A program made the position numbers and the translations under genes. The notes under the pieces are model-generated. The model was not told the origin of the DNA. It made no database searches and saw nothing but the letters and a program-made list of their open reading frames with translations. Below are positions 7,604 to 16,017 of a stretch of 64,000 bases of DNA, piece after piece; position 1 is the first letter of the stretch, and every line of letters begins with the position of its first letter. The stretch is from Burkholderiales bacterium (GTDB taxonomy: Bacteria > Pseudomonadota > Gammaproteobacteria > Burkholderiales > Burkholderiaceae_C): the NCBI GenBank assembly GCA_016223165.1, contig JACRPO010000010.1, forward strand, positions 1 to 64,000, in the 5' to 3' direction.

Positions 7604-8113
7604 ATGCCTCGCGTGAACACACGCCGTACGCCGCCGCAATCGCCCAAGGGCAAGCCGGCAACCCAGGCCGCAAGCAAGCCGGCAACCCAGGCCGCAAGCA
7701 AGGTGGAAGCCGTGGCGCCGGCTGCCGCGCTGGCGCATGCCGCGGTCGTCGTCTACGCGAAAGACAAGGACAGGGTGGCCGAGTTCTATCGCCGGACGCT
7801 CGGGCTCACGGTCGCCGAGTGGGAAGACCGGTTCTCCATCCTCACCGGCAACGGCGTCGAAGTGAGCGTGATCCGGGCGCCCGAGGCGGTCGTTCACCAG
7901 CTCACCATCGCCACGCCGCCGGCGCTGCGCGAGGACACGCCGGTCAAGGCTTCTTTCCTCGTGGCAAGCTTCGAGAGCGTGCGCGAGGCGGCGGCGGCCA
8001 CCGGCGGCGGCCTCAAGCCGCCCGAGGCCGCCTGGTCGTGGCGCGGCGCGGTGCACCTCGACGGCCATGACCCCGAGGGCAACGTCGTGCAGTTCCGGCG
8101 CCGTGTCGGCTGA
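7604..8113 (+). CDS. VOC (glyoxalase/bleomycin-resistance) superfamily protein
   Basis: About 169 residues from ATG 7604. The N-terminal 40 residues are a low-complexity, basic, Ala-rich extension with a duplicated SKPATQAA unit. The VOC fold follows: HAAVVVYAKDKDRVAEFYRR at the start and HLDGHDPEGNVVQFRRR at the end, where the final glutamate and histidine positions usually bind metal. One betaalphabetabetabeta repeat pair fits a small lyase or dioxygenase-like protein, but no substrate can be assigned. Confidence 0.82.
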   Translation: MPRVNTRRTPPQSPKGKPATQAASKPATQAASKVEAVAPAAALAHAAVVVYAKDKDRVAEFYRRTLGLTVAEWEDRFSILTGNGVEVSVIRAPEAVVHQLTIATPPALREDTPVKASFLVASFESVREAAAATGGGLKPPEAAWSWRGAVHLDGHDPEGNVVQFRRRVG

Positions 8114-8170
8114 CGCCACCCGACCATCACCCGACCCGTCACGTCGCATCGAACCTACCCGAGGAGTGCC

Positions 8171-8827
8171 ATGGCCAAGGAGTACACCGCCGCGCAACTC
8201 GACCTTCAACGTCGCTTCGAGACGGTACCGCTGGCCGAGACCCTGGCGCGGGTCAGCGTGCGCAGCGAATTCAACGAACGCGACGTCGAGTTCATCCGGG
8301 CCCGGGACATGTTCTTCCTGGCCACCGTCGACGCGAACGGCCAGCCCACCTGCTCGTATAAGGGCGGCGACCCCGGGTTCGTGCGCGTCGTCGACTCCCG
8401 GACGCTGCTCTTCCCCCTCTACGACGGCAACGGCATGTTCCTGTCGGCCGGCAACGTGACCGAGACCTCCTCGGTCGGCCTGCTCTTCATCGACTTCGAG
8501 ACGCCTCGCCGCCTGAGAGTGGAGGGTCGCGCCGCGCTCGCGAGCGCGGCCACCGCCGGCGAACGCTTTCCCGAGGCCTGCGCCGTGGTGCGTGTCGACG
8601 TGCACTCCATCTTCGGCAACTGCCCGCGCTACATCCACACGTACCGGCGACTGCAAGCCTCCAGGTACGTGCCGCGCGAGGGACAGGCGACACCGTTCGC
8701 GCAGTGGAAGCGCATCGACGAGTACCAGGCGGCGCTGCCGCCGCGCGATGCCGGGCAGGCCGCACGCCACGGCGGAACGCTGACGCGCGAGGAGTACCTC
8801 GAGAAGCTGTCGCGCGGCGACGCCTGA
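8171..8827 (+). CDS. Pyridoxamine 5'-phosphate oxidase-family flavoprotein
   Basis: 218 residues with GAGG upstream of the ATG. The split-barrel FMN-binding fold shows as FIRARDMFFLATVDANGQPT, then SYKGGDPGFVRVVD, and a later strand NVTETSSVGLLFIDFETPRRL. The family includes PNPOx and many general FMN/F420 reductases; the long form with HIFGNCPRYIHTYRR-like C-terminus is usually a reductase of unknown substrate. FMN binding is inferred from the fold only. Confidence 0.85.
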   Translation: MAKEYTAAQLDLQRRFETVPLAETLARVSVRSEFNERDVEFIRARDMFFLATVDANGQPTCSYKGGDPGFVRVVDSRTLLFPLYDGNGMFLSAGNVTETSSVGLLFIDFETPRRLRVEGRAALASAATAGERFPEACAVVRVDVHSIFGNCPRYIHTYRRLQASRYVPREGQATPFAQWKRIDEYQAALPPRDAGQAARHGGTLTREEYLEKLSRGDA

Positions 8828-8897
8828 AACCTCGCCCGGCACGCGCCCCAATCGCGGCCGCGGCATCGCCACGCGGTGGCACCGAAATGTCCGAACC

Positions 8898-9695
8898 ATG
8901 GCCCACGGCGACACCGCTTCCGCGATCTTCATCACCATCCCGCTCAGCCACTACTGCGAGAAGGCACGCTGGGCGCTCGACCGCGTCGCGCTGCCGTACC
9001 GCGAGGAGCCGCACATCCCCCTGCTGCACCGCCTCTCGACGACACGCAACGAGGGCGGCACCGTGCCGGTGCTGGTGCACGAAGGCCGGCGTTTCATCGA
9101 CTCCACCGACATCCTCGTGCATGCCGATGCGGCTTGCGGCGGCGACTTGCTGTACCCGCGCGACGCCGCGCTGCGAAGCGAGGTCGATGCGCTCGAAGAG
9201 CAGTTCGACACGCAGCTCGGTCCGCACGCGCGGCGCTGGGCCTACGCGCAGTTGCTGTCGCAGGCGAAGCTGCTTCGCTCGCTGTGGTCGCGCGGCGTGC
9301 CGTGGCACGAGGCGCTGCTGCTGCCGGCGATCACGCCGCTGGCGCGCCGCCTCGTGCGCACGGGCTACAGGATCACACCCGAAGGTGTGCAGCGCTCGCT
9401 CGAGCGCGTGTGGGGCGTCTTTCGGCAGGTGGACGAGCGCCTGAGGGGCGGACGCCAGTTCCTGGCCGGCGAGCGTTTCACCGCCGCCGACCTGACGTTT
9501 GCGGCGCTGGCGGCGCCGGTGCTCTTTCCCGCCGAGTGCCGCGCCGTTGCGCCGGCGCTGCAGGACGTGCCCGCCGCGATGCGCGAAGAGGTCCTGCGCC
9601 TGCGCGACACCGATGCCGGGCGCTTCGCGCTGCGCCTGTTCGCGCAGGAGCGCGGGCGTTCATCCGCGGCCCGAACGCAGGGGAGCGAACCGTGA
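8898..9695 (+). CDS. Glutathione S-transferase family protein
   Basis: 265 residues. The N-terminal thioredoxin-like domain contains PLSHYCEKARWALDRVALPY (a Ser/Cys-type active site in the SxYCxKA motif) and EGGTVPVLVHEGRRFIDSTDI with the cis-proline and the glutathione-contacting acidic/Ser pair. The C-terminal helical domain has FLAGERFTAADLTFAALAAP, the N-capping box of GSTs. Its stop TGA overlaps the GTG of the next small frame (GTGA at 9692-9695), implying translational coupling. Confidence 0.87.
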   Translation: MAHGDTASAIFITIPLSHYCEKARWALDRVALPYREEPHIPLLHRLSTTRNEGGTVPVLVHEGRRFIDSTDILVHADAACGGDLLYPRDAALRSEVDALEEQFDTQLGPHARRWAYAQLLSQAKLLRSLWSRGVPWHEALLLPAITPLARRLVRTGYRITPEGVQRSLERVWGVFRQVDERLRGGRQFLAGERFTAADLTFAALAAPVLFPAECRAVAPALQDVPAAMREEVLRLRDTDAGRFALRLFAQERGRSSAARTQGSEP

Positions 9696-9910
9696 GCACG
9701 AGCGACGACCCGGTACGACTGGTGGAGGTTGCGGACGACGAGACGCGTCGCGCCGCCGCGCGGCTGATCGACGAATCGGCCGGTTTCGTCGACATCGCGC
9801 CCTACGCCGCGAACAGCATGCGGCGCTACCAGGCGCAGGAAGAACTGGCGCGCGACCTGGACAGCGCGGTCTTCATGGCGCTCGACCTGCGAGCGGCACG
9901 GACGCCATGA
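9692..9910 (+). CDS. Small hypothetical protein coupled to GST
   Basis: 72 residues from GTG 9692, which overlaps the stop of the GST gene by four bases. The sequence VRLVEVADDETRRAAARLID followed by QAQEELARDLDSAVFMALD is acidic and helical, with no signal peptide or cysteine. I do not recognise it. The overlap and the next gene's ATG eight bases after its stop suggest it is translated within an operon. Confidence 0.5.
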   Translation: MSTSDDPVRLVEVADDETRRAAARLIDESAGFVDIAPYAANSMRRYQAQEELARDLDSAVFMALDLRAARTP

Positions 9911-9917
9911 ACACGCC

Positions 9918-10451
9918 ATGAACACCCTGCGCGCCGGTGCCCTGCAGCTCGAGCCCCTGCTCGCGAGCCACGCGGCGGCGATGTTCGCCGTCCTGAGCGA
10001 CCCGGCCATCTACGAGTTCGAGAACGAACCGCCACGCTCGATCGCCTGGCTGCGCGAGCGCTACACGCAGCTGGAGTCCCGGGCCTCGCCCGACGGCTCG
10101 CAGACATGGCTGAACTGGGTCGTCAAGCTGCCCGGTGGAGGGTTCGCGGGCTATATGCAGGCCACCGTGCTGGCCGGCGGGCGTGCCTACGTGGCCTACG
10201 AGCTCGCGAGCCGGTTCTGGCGGCAGGGCATCGGCAGCGCTTCCGTCCAGGCCGTGCTGCAGGAGTTGGCCGCCCACTACTCGGTCCGCGACGCCTTCGC
10301 GGTGCTCAAGGCAGCCAACTACCGCTCGCGCGCGCTGCTGCACAAGCTCGAGTTCCGGGAGGTCGTGCCGCCGGCGCGCGCCCCCTGGCCGGCGGAGCCG
10401 GACGAATTGACTCTCGGCAAGGCGCTGGTCCAGCGCAAGAATGCGGCCTGA
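9918..10451 (+). CDS. GNAT-family N-acetyltransferase (RimJ/RimL-like)
   Basis: 177 residues. The opening LRAGALQLEPLLASHAAAMFAVLSDPAIYEF is typical of the RimJ/RimL branch, which acetylates protein N-termini or small amines. The cofactor loop region is LASRFWRQGIGSASVQAVLQ and the C-terminal part AANYRSRALLHKLEFREV matches the 'N..S..L..k.GF' signature with Leu-Glu-Phe instead of Gly-Phe. Acceptor unknown. Confidence 0.83.
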   Translation: MNTLRAGALQLEPLLASHAAAMFAVLSDPAIYEFENEPPRSIAWLRERYTQLESRASPDGSQTWLNWVVKLPGGGFAGYMQATVLAGGRAYVAYELASRFWRQGIGSASVQAVLQELAAHYSVRDAFAVLKAANYRSRALLHKLEFREVVPPARAPWPAEPDELTLGKALVQRKNAA

Positions 10452-10465
10452 TTTCCCTGGCTCCC

Positions 10466-10744
10466 ATGCGCATCCGCACCGTCCATGTCGCCCTCGCGCT
10501 TGCCGTCGCCGTTGCCGCGGCGGCCTTGCTCAACCCCTCGCCCGAGCGGCATCGCGCCAGGATCAAGGAGGTGACGGCCGAGCGCAGCCAGCTGGCTGCC
10601 TTGTTTCGGCTGGGTGACCTCGCCGCTTTCGTGTCCAACTACCACTCGCTCGGCGTGGCTTCATACACCACGGCCGACGGCAGGGTGCTGTCGGTCGGCG
10701 CCTTCGGCATCGTCGTGGTCCTGGAACACTCCGAACGAAAGTGA
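10466..10744 (+). CDS. Small membrane-anchored hypothetical protein
   Basis: 92 residues from ATG 10466. Residues 4-22 (RTVHVALALAVAVAAAALL) form a signal anchor, followed by NPSPERHRARIKEVTAERSQ and a C-terminal strand pair VGAFGIVVVLEHSERK. The layout (N-terminal helix, 'NPS.E.....' and a terminal beta stretch) is faintly like DUF4359 proteins; I would not assign it. It sits 14 bases after the GNAT gene. Confidence 0.6.
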   Translation: MRIRTVHVALALAVAVAAAALLNPSPERHRARIKEVTAERSQLAALFRLGDLAAFVSNYHSLGVASYTTADGRVLSVGAFGIVVVLEHSERK

Positions 10745-10772
10745 GCCTGTGCAGCGCATCACTGCCCCGCGC

Positions 10773-11318
10773 ATGGCAAGGCTGAGCATGCGAGGCGCGC
10801 GGCCGGCCTCATGCACGCTGCTGGCGCTGTGCTGCGTGGCGCCGGCCACGCCCGGCCTCGCCGCCGAGGAGCTGCGGAACTGGTTCAACGACCCGTTCTT
10901 CCAGGTGCGCGCCGCCATCGCCGGCTGTCCTGCGCCCGCCGGGCCGTTCACCGACCGCAAGGGCTTCCTGGCGCAATCGCACCGCCGCGCCGAGAAGGGG
11001 ACGACCGCCTGGCTCGCGGGCGAGGCGCAGCGGCCCAAGGCCTACGCCTACGATGAGGAGATCGCCTCGGCCTTGAAGGCCGCCTTCCGCGATGCCACGG
11101 ACTTCGGCCAAAGCACGCTCTGGGTCACCGTGCAGGGCCGCGTGGTGTACGTCGAGGGTTGCCTGCCCGCAGGCGCGCGGCCTGCGGACCTCGAGGCCTT
11201 CGTCCGGCGCACCGCGAACGTCCAGCAGGCGATCGCCGCGGTCCGGCTGGGGCCTGCCGGCCGCGTGCCCTACGCCCTCATGCCGCCGCCGGCGGCCGCG
11301 CCCGGCACTGCGAAGTGA
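10773..11318 (+). CDS. Secreted BON-domain-like protein
   Basis: About 181 residues from ATG 10773; an in-frame GTG at 10749 would add eight. A signal peptide (ASCTLLALCCVAPATPGLAA) is followed by ELRNWFNDPFFQVRAAIAGC. The C-terminal 60 residues, STLWVTVQGRVVYVEGCLPA then VQQAIAAVRLGPAGRVPY, look like a BON domain (membrane- or phospholipid-binding periplasmic domain). The stop overlaps a possible GTG start of the cupin gene (GTGA at 11315). Confidence 0.65.
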   Translation: MARLSMRGARPASCTLLALCCVAPATPGLAAEELRNWFNDPFFQVRAAIAGCPAPAGPFTDRKGFLAQSHRRAEKGTTAWLAGEAQRPKAYAYDEEIASALKAAFRDATDFGQSTLWVTVQGRVVYVEGCLPAGARPADLEAFVRRTANVQQAIAAVRLGPAGRVPYALMPPPAAAPGTAK

Positions 11319-11338
11319 CGTCTGGAATCTCGCTCGAC

Positions 11339-11731
11339 ATGCGCCCCTTCCAGACCTTGCAGCTGCCGGCCGAGCGCACGCTTCAGGCGCCGGATGGATC
11401 GGACGTCCGGGTGTTGCTGGGCTTGTCCGGCGGCGGCATGGCGCACTTCAGTCTTCCGCCGCACGCCGTCTCGGCGGCCGTCGCGCACCGGACGGTCGAG
11501 GAGATCTGGTTCATCGTCGGCGGCTCGGGCCGCATGTGGCGTAAGCAAGGCGGCACCGAAGAGATCGCCGAGTTGTCGGAGGGCACCTGCCTGACCCTCC
11601 CGCTCGGCACGCACTTCCAGTTCCGCGCCTCGGGTGCCGGCCTTGCCGCGGTGGCGATCACGATGCCGCCGTGGCCGGGCGACGGCGAGGCCACCATCGT
11701 CGAAGGGCCGTGGCTTCCATCGACCGGGTAG
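11339..11731 (+). CDS. Cupin-domain protein
   Basis: 130 residues from ATG 11339; the GTG at 11315 overlapping the previous stop would add eight. The single beta-barrel is indicated by HRTVEEIWFIVGGSGRMWRK (motif 1, with E and only one His-type ligand) and LTLPLGTHFQFRASGAG (motif 2 with a His). Metal ligands are partly missing relative to the G(X)5HXH(X)3-4E motif, so it may bind rather than turn over its ligand. Function unknown. Confidence 0.75.
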   Translation: MRPFQTLQLPAERTLQAPDGSDVRVLLGLSGGGMAHFSLPPHAVSAAVAHRTVEEIWFIVGGSGRMWRKQGGTEEIAELSEGTCLTLPLGTHFQFRASGAGLAAVAITMPPWPGDGEATIVEGPWLPSTG

Positions 11732-11817
11732 GGTCGACACGCGGCCGTCGGCAGCGACGAACCTATGATCCCCCGCGCCGTCAGCAGGTCGCTGGCGTGC
11801 ATCACGCCCCAACATCC

Positions 11818-12018
11818 ATGGACAGACCGAAGCTGCGCGCAGGCCAGTCGATCACGCCCGAACAGTTCGAGGAGCTCTCGGACGAGCAGCTGTGCCGTCT
11901 CGTCCCCCGCGCCTACCGCGAGTACTTTCCGGGCAAGGACTTCTGCGCTGACGGCCACTTCTACCTCCATGACGGCACGGCCTGGAGCTTCTTCAAAGGT
12001 GGGTTCCTGGATGAGTGA
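11818..12018 (+). CDS. Small hypothetical protein
   Basis: 66 residues from ATG 11818 (MDRPKLRAGQSITPEQFEEL...). It is soluble and acidic, with aromatic clusters (YREYFPGKDFCADGHFYLHD, WSFFKGGFLDE), which suggests a compact folded domain. No family recognised. It overlaps the next GNAT start by eight bases, indicating co-translation and supporting it as a real gene. Confidence 0.55.
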   Translation: MDRPKLRAGQSITPEQFEELSDEQLCRLVPRAYREYFPGKDFCADGHFYLHDGTAWSFFKGGFLDE

Positions 12019-12475
12019 CGAGCCCATCATCGTGAGGCCCGTGCAGCGCGCGGACCACGCCGCGTGGAGGCCGCTCTGGGAAGGCTACAACGCCTTCTAT
12101 GGCCGCGCGGGCGCGACCGCCTTGCCGGACCAGATCACCCAAAGCACCTGGGAGCGCTTCTTCAACCCGGCCGAGCCGGTGCATGCGTTCGTGGGCGAGC
12201 TCGGCGGCGAGGTCGTCGGCCTCGTCCACTATCTCTTTCATCGCAGCACGACTCGCCTGCACGACGTCTGCTATCTGCAGGACTTGTTCACCACCGGGCA
12301 GGTTCGCGGCCGCGGCGTCGGGCGCGCGCTGATCCTCGCCGTCTATGACGCGGCCCGCGCCGCCGGCTCCAGCCGCGTGTACTGGCAGACGCAGGTCACC
12401 AACGCGGCCGGACGCGCGCTGTACGACAAGGTGGCGCAACATGGCGGCTTCATCGTCTACAGCCATGAGCTCTAG
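12011..12475 (+). CDS. GNAT-family N-acetyltransferase
   Basis: 154 residues. It begins IIVRPVQRADHAAWRPLWEGYNAFY, the form of small-molecule GNATs. The cofactor loop is TGQVRGRGVGRALILAVYDAA (near residues 96-116), and QVTNAAGRALYDKVAQHGGF provides the 'N..a..lY.k.g' signature. It overlaps the preceding small gene and the following GNAT gene, so the three are one transcription unit. Confidence 0.87.
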   Translation: MSDEPIIVRPVQRADHAAWRPLWEGYNAFYGRAGATALPDQITQSTWERFFNPAEPVHAFVGELGGEVVGLVHYLFHRSTTRLHDVCYLQDLFTTGQVRGRGVGRALILAVYDAARAAGSSRVYWQTQVTNAAGRALYDKVAQHGGFIVYSHEL

Positions 12476-12950
12476 CGCACCGGTGCTGCACCTCGCCGAA
12501 GGCCGCGATGCTTCGGCCATCGCGAGGCTTTCGAGAAGCGAGATCGAGCATGGGCTCGCCTGGAGCTGGACGCCGGCCCGCGTGGCGAGGGCCATCGCAG
12601 ACGCGGAGACCAACGTCGTGGTCACCAGAGATGCCAAGGGGTTGCGCGGCTTCGGCATCATGATCTACAGGGAACAGAGTGCGCATCTGTGCCTCTTCGC
12701 CGTGCGCCCGGACTGCCGCCGCCAGGGTGTCGGCAGCGCTCTCCTCGCCTGGTTGGAGCGGGTGGCGCAGGTGGCCGGCGTGCAGAGGCTCGGCCTGGAG
12801 GCACGACAAGACAATGCGGCCGCCATCGCCTTCTACCAGGAGCACGGCTACCGCAGGTCCGGCGTCGTGGCCGGCATGTACCAGGGCATCGAGGACGGCG
12901 TGCGCCTCGAGAAGTGGCTCTCGTCGGCGGGCTCGTCGGGAGCGCAGTAG
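12465..12950 (+). CDS. GNAT-family N-acetyltransferase (RimI-like)
   Basis: 161 residues from ATG 12465, overlapping the previous gene by 11 bases. The acetyl-CoA loop is AVRPDCRRQGVGSALLAWLE and the C-terminal signature is EARQDNAAAIAFYQEHGYRR. This is the RimI/single-domain type; the substrate is not predictable. Two adjacent GNATs in overlapping frames differ in sequence, so a recent duplication is unlikely. Confidence 0.87.
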   Translation: MSSSAPVLHLAEGRDASAIARLSRSEIEHGLAWSWTPARVARAIADAETNVVVTRDAKGLRGFGIMIYREQSAHLCLFAVRPDCRRQGVGSALLAWLERVAQVAGVQRLGLEARQDNAAAIAFYQEHGYRRSGVVAGMYQGIEDGVRLEKWLSSAGSSGAQ

Positions 12951-13056
12951 GCCCCCGGCCTGCGTTGGCCGAGGCGGGCCTCGACGGCGTCGTGCGCCGG
13001 CTTCGCGACCCGTCCCAGCTCCTACACTCGCCCCGTCCAGCTCCCGGGAGTGCGCC

Positions 13057-13479
13057 ATGCCCAGCTATGTCGAAGGTTCCCTCGTCGGCGGCGAGCGACT
13101 CCTGCACACGGGCCGCCTCAGCCTCTGGTCGGTCTGGCATCTCATCCTCTTCGGGCTCCTGCTGCTGCCGGCCTTCGGGCTCGGGCTCATCCTCTGGGCC
13201 ATCGCCTACGTCCGCATCAAGTCGACCGAGCTGGCCGTCACCAGCAAGCGCCTGATCGTCAAGCACGGCTTCATTCGCCGCAGCACCATCGAGATCAACA
13301 TCAACAAGGTCGAGAGCATCCAGGTCGACCAGGAGATGCTCGGCCGGATGCTGAACTTCGGCACGCTCGTCATCTCGGGCACCGGCACTTCGCATGCGCC
13401 GATCACGGGCATCACCGATCCGATGGGCTTCCGCAAGGCCTTCATCGAGGCGCAGGACAGCGCGCGCAGCGAAGGCTGA
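13057..13479 (+). CDS. Membrane-anchored bacterial PH-domain (DUF304) protein
   Basis: About 140 residues from ATG 13057 with GGGAG upstream. Residues 22-50 hold two close hydrophobic helices (WHLILFGLLLLPAFGLGLIL), followed by the bPH2 domain: TELAVTSKRLIVKHGFIRRS, TIEININKVESIQVDQEMLG and FGTLVISGTGTSHAPITGI. These proteins sit in the inner membrane with a cytoplasmic PH fold; their role is unknown, possibly stress- or secretion-related. Confidence 0.85.
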   Translation: MPSYVEGSLVGGERLLHTGRLSLWSVWHLILFGLLLLPAFGLGLILWAIAYVRIKSTELAVTSKRLIVKHGFIRRSTIEININKVESIQVDQEMLGRMLNFGTLVISGTGTSHAPITGITDPMGFRKAFIEAQDSARSEG

Positions 13480-13530
13480 CACTGGCGCCCGAAGTGCGGC
13501 CCGGCCGCAAACCGTGAACCGGAGCGAACC

Positions 13531-14316
13531 ATGAAACTCTTCGACAGCGCGTTCAGCCCCTTCGCCCGCAAGGTGCGCATGGTCATGGAGCACAAGGGGC
13601 TGGCCTTCGAGGCCGTCGACGCGCTTCGCAAGTCGCTTCACGCCGAGCTCGAGGCCGTCAACCGGCGCGTCGAGGTGCCCACGCTCGTGGACGGCGAGAT
13701 CGTCGTCGTCAACTCGGCCGACATCATTGGCTATCTCGAGCATCGTCATCCGCAACGGCCGGTCTACCCGGAATCGCCCGCTGCCCGCGTGCACGCGCGG
13801 GCCTGGGAACGTTCGGCCGACACGCTGATCGATCCGATCCTCATCAACATCTCGTACTGGAAGTGGGCCGAGCGCCCGGACGCCATGCCGGCCGGCCTGC
13901 TCGAGGCGGCACGCGCCGATCTCGGCCTCGTCTACGACGCGCTGGAGGCCGAGCTCGCGCAGCGCGAGTACGTCAGCGGCCCGTTGAGCGTCGCGGACTT
14001 CGCGCTGTTCCCGCACATCGCCAGCGCCCGCGCCATGGAGGCGGACTTCTCGCGCGAGCGGCATCCGAGCCTGGCGCGCTGGTTCAAGCAGATGCGCTCG
14101 TTGCCGGTCTGCAGTGCCGACCTGCACCGCGCGCGCGACTACGTCGTGAACCTTCCCGGCAACGATGTCGAGAGGCAGAAGATCTTCTGGCGTGGCGACC
14201 GCATCGAGTGGATGCTGGCACGCGGCTTCCACGACTGGTTCTTCAACGAGATCCGCGAGCGCCGCGTCCTCTGGCCGGGCCCGGCGCTGCCGGCACCCTT
14301 GCAGCGAGCGGCGTGA
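13531..14316 (+). CDS. Glutathione S-transferase family protein
   Basis: 261 residues. The thioredoxin-like half begins MKLFDSAFSPFARKVRMVME with the Ser-Pro-Phe active-site region, and RRVEVPTLVDGEIVVVNSADI contains the cis-Pro and the Asn-Ser that contacts glutathione. The helical half carries YVSGPLSVADFALFPHIA. The C-terminal 50 residues (WRGDRIEWMLARGFHDWFFN) extend beyond minimal GSTs. Its stop overlaps the next gene's ATG. Confidence 0.87.
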   Translation: MKLFDSAFSPFARKVRMVMEHKGLAFEAVDALRKSLHAELEAVNRRVEVPTLVDGEIVVVNSADIIGYLEHRHPQRPVYPESPAARVHARAWERSADTLIDPILINISYWKWAERPDAMPAGLLEAARADLGLVYDALEAELAQREYVSGPLSVADFALFPHIASARAMEADFSRERHPSLARWFKQMRSLPVCSADLHRARDYVVNLPGNDVERQKIFWRGDRIEWMLARGFHDWFFNEIRERRVLWPGPALPAPLQRAA

Positions 14317-14855
14317 TGAGCCCTCGCGGCGCGCTCGGCGTCGGGGTGCGCCTTGCCTTGTGCGGCGTCGCCTTCGCCGCCGCCTGGTTCACGATGGGCC
14401 CGATCGGGCTCGCCGTGGCGAGCCCGCTCGCCGCGCTGGCTTTCGCGGGCCCGATCCTCGAGGCCCTGTCCGGCGGCGCGCGGCTGGCCCGCACGATCGC
14501 GTACCGCCCTGTCGAAGGCCGGTACTACGCCTACCACGGGCGCCCGATCGCCGTCTGGGAGGACGAGGACGAATCGCGCTGGCTTCGCGCCCAGGACGTG
14601 CGGCGGGTGCTGCCCCACCTGCCGCGCGACGAGGTTCTGTCCAGGGCCGCCGGTGCCGGCGCCTGCGTGCCTCCCGGCGGCGCGGGGCTGCACGTGCGCG
14701 CCGACTGCCTGCTCGAGATGCTGACGAAGGCCGAGAACGCGGAGTCGCTGCGCTTTCGAACCTGGGTGCTGCGCGACGTGCACCTGCCCTCCGGCCGCTC
14801 GCGGCGCAGCGGCGCCGGCCCCACGGCCCCGGCCAAGGGCGGCGACCCGGCCTGA
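14316..14855 (+). CDS. Hypothetical membrane protein
   Basis: 179 residues from ATG 14316, overlapping the GST stop. Two N-terminal hydrophobic helices (GVRLALCGVAFAAAWFTMGP and IGLAVASPLAALAFAGPILE) are followed by a soluble domain with RYYAYHGRPIAVWEDEDESR and WLRAQDVRRVLPHLPRDEVL. I do not recognise the domain. Topology suggests an inner-membrane protein with a cytoplasmic C-terminal part. Confidence 0.7.
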   Translation: MSPRGALGVGVRLALCGVAFAAAWFTMGPIGLAVASPLAALAFAGPILEALSGGARLARTIAYRPVEGRYYAYHGRPIAVWEDEDESRWLRAQDVRRVLPHLPRDEVLSRAAGAGACVPPGGAGLHVRADCLLEMLTKAENAESLRFRTWVLRDVHLPSGRSRRSGAGPTAPAKGGDPA

Positions 14856-14895
14856 CCCGAAAGTCACGGCATTGCGCTTATCCTGCCTAGGCCCG

Positions 14896-16008
14896 ATGCG
14901 CACTCAATACTCACTCGACGATGTCCGCCGGCGCGCCGGTGGCGCGCTGCACCGCCTTCTCGCGAAGCAGGCGCAGGCCGAGCGCGGCCGCCGCAAGCGG
15001 GCGGCGCTGGTGGCGGGTGCCCTGGTCGTCGCGGCGGGCGCAGGGTGGGGCTCATGGCGGGTGTGGCACCTGGCCTTCGCGCCCGCGGCCGTGCCGGCGG
15101 CGGCGGCGGCCAGCGCGCCGGCCCACCAGCAAAGCGGGCCACTGGCCAACCCCTGGGGCAGCGGCAAGCCGGTCACGGCCGCGCCGGCCGACGACGCGGC
15201 GGCTTCCGCGCCGGTGCCGGCGGCCGCAGCGAGCGGCCCGACCGGCACGCGGGGTCCAGGCACGCCGCCGGACGGCGCACCGGCCGGCGTGGGGGCTCTG
15301 CCGCCTGCGCGCGATGCATTGCGCCAGGCTCTCGCGCAGCTGCGCGCCGGGGGCAACGCCGCCGAGCGCGTGAACGCCGCCCTGCAAAGCGGCGATCCGG
15401 CCGCCCTGGCCATCGCCTGGATGACCGAGCGGCACTGCCGGCAGGTGACGCACTGGCGCCAGATCCACGAGTGGCGCCAGCGGGCGGCGCCGAACCAGCC
15501 GGCGCGCAGCGGCCCGGCGCCGACGATGAAGTGCGACGCGATGCCCGAGGCCGGCCAGATCGAGGCCGCGTTGCAGGCGGCGGGATTCCCGGCCGATGTC
15601 GACAGCGCCAGCGAGCTGACGCGCCGCCCGCTCGACCTGGCGCTGGCCGTCTCGGTCGGCGACCCGCTGCTGCTCGCCGAAGTGCTGGAGGCCAGCGACG
15701 GCGAGCGCGTCGCCCAGCAACTGCAGGCCTGGGGCGCCGACCCGCGCGACCTGCAGACGCCCGAGATCCAGCGCGCCGCGATCTGGCTGGCCTCGTGTTT
15801 GCCGCTCGATGCCGCAGGCCGCCCCGCCAACTCGGCGCAGCTGCAGGCGCCGTGCCGGGAGCACCCGGCGTTGTGGCAGGCCTGCATGCACCAGGGCCTG
15901 TGCGATGTGCGCGACCTGCGCGACCTGCTGTTGCGCACCATGCCGGCCGACGCGCTGGGCGCGACGGAGCGGCTGGCGCGCTGGCTCGCGCCGCGCATGG
16001 GGCGCTAG
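14896..16008 (+). CDS. Single-pass membrane protein, hypothetical
   Basis: About 370 residues from ATG 14896 (an in-frame start at 14872 is possible). A basic N-terminus (DVRRRAGGALHRLLAKQAQA) precedes one transmembrane helix (AALVAGALVVAAGAGWGSW, near residues 37-55). A 90-residue Ala/Pro-rich linker follows, then a helical periplasmic-looking domain with four cysteines (ERHCRQVTHW, KCDAMPEAGQ, CREHPALWQACMHQGLCDVR). No family recognised. It converges on the signalling operon, with only ten bases between the stops. Confidence 0.7.
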   Translation: MRTQYSLDDVRRRAGGALHRLLAKQAQAERGRRKRAALVAGALVVAAGAGWGSWRVWHLAFAPAAVPAAAAASAPAHQQSGPLANPWGSGKPVTAAPADDAAASAPVPAAAASGPTGTRGPGTPPDGAPAGVGALPPARDALRQALAQLRAGGNAAERVNAALQSGDPAALAIAWMTERHCRQVTHWRQIHEWRQRAAPNQPARSGPAPTMKCDAMPEAGQIEAALQAAGFPADVDSASELTRRPLDLALAVSVGDPLLLAEVLEASDGERVAQQLQAWGADPRDLQTPEIQRAAIWLASCLPLDAAGRPANSAQLQAPCREHPALWQACMHQGLCDVRDLRDLLLRTMPADALGATERLARWLAPRMGR

Positions 16009-16017
16009 GCTTCCTCT

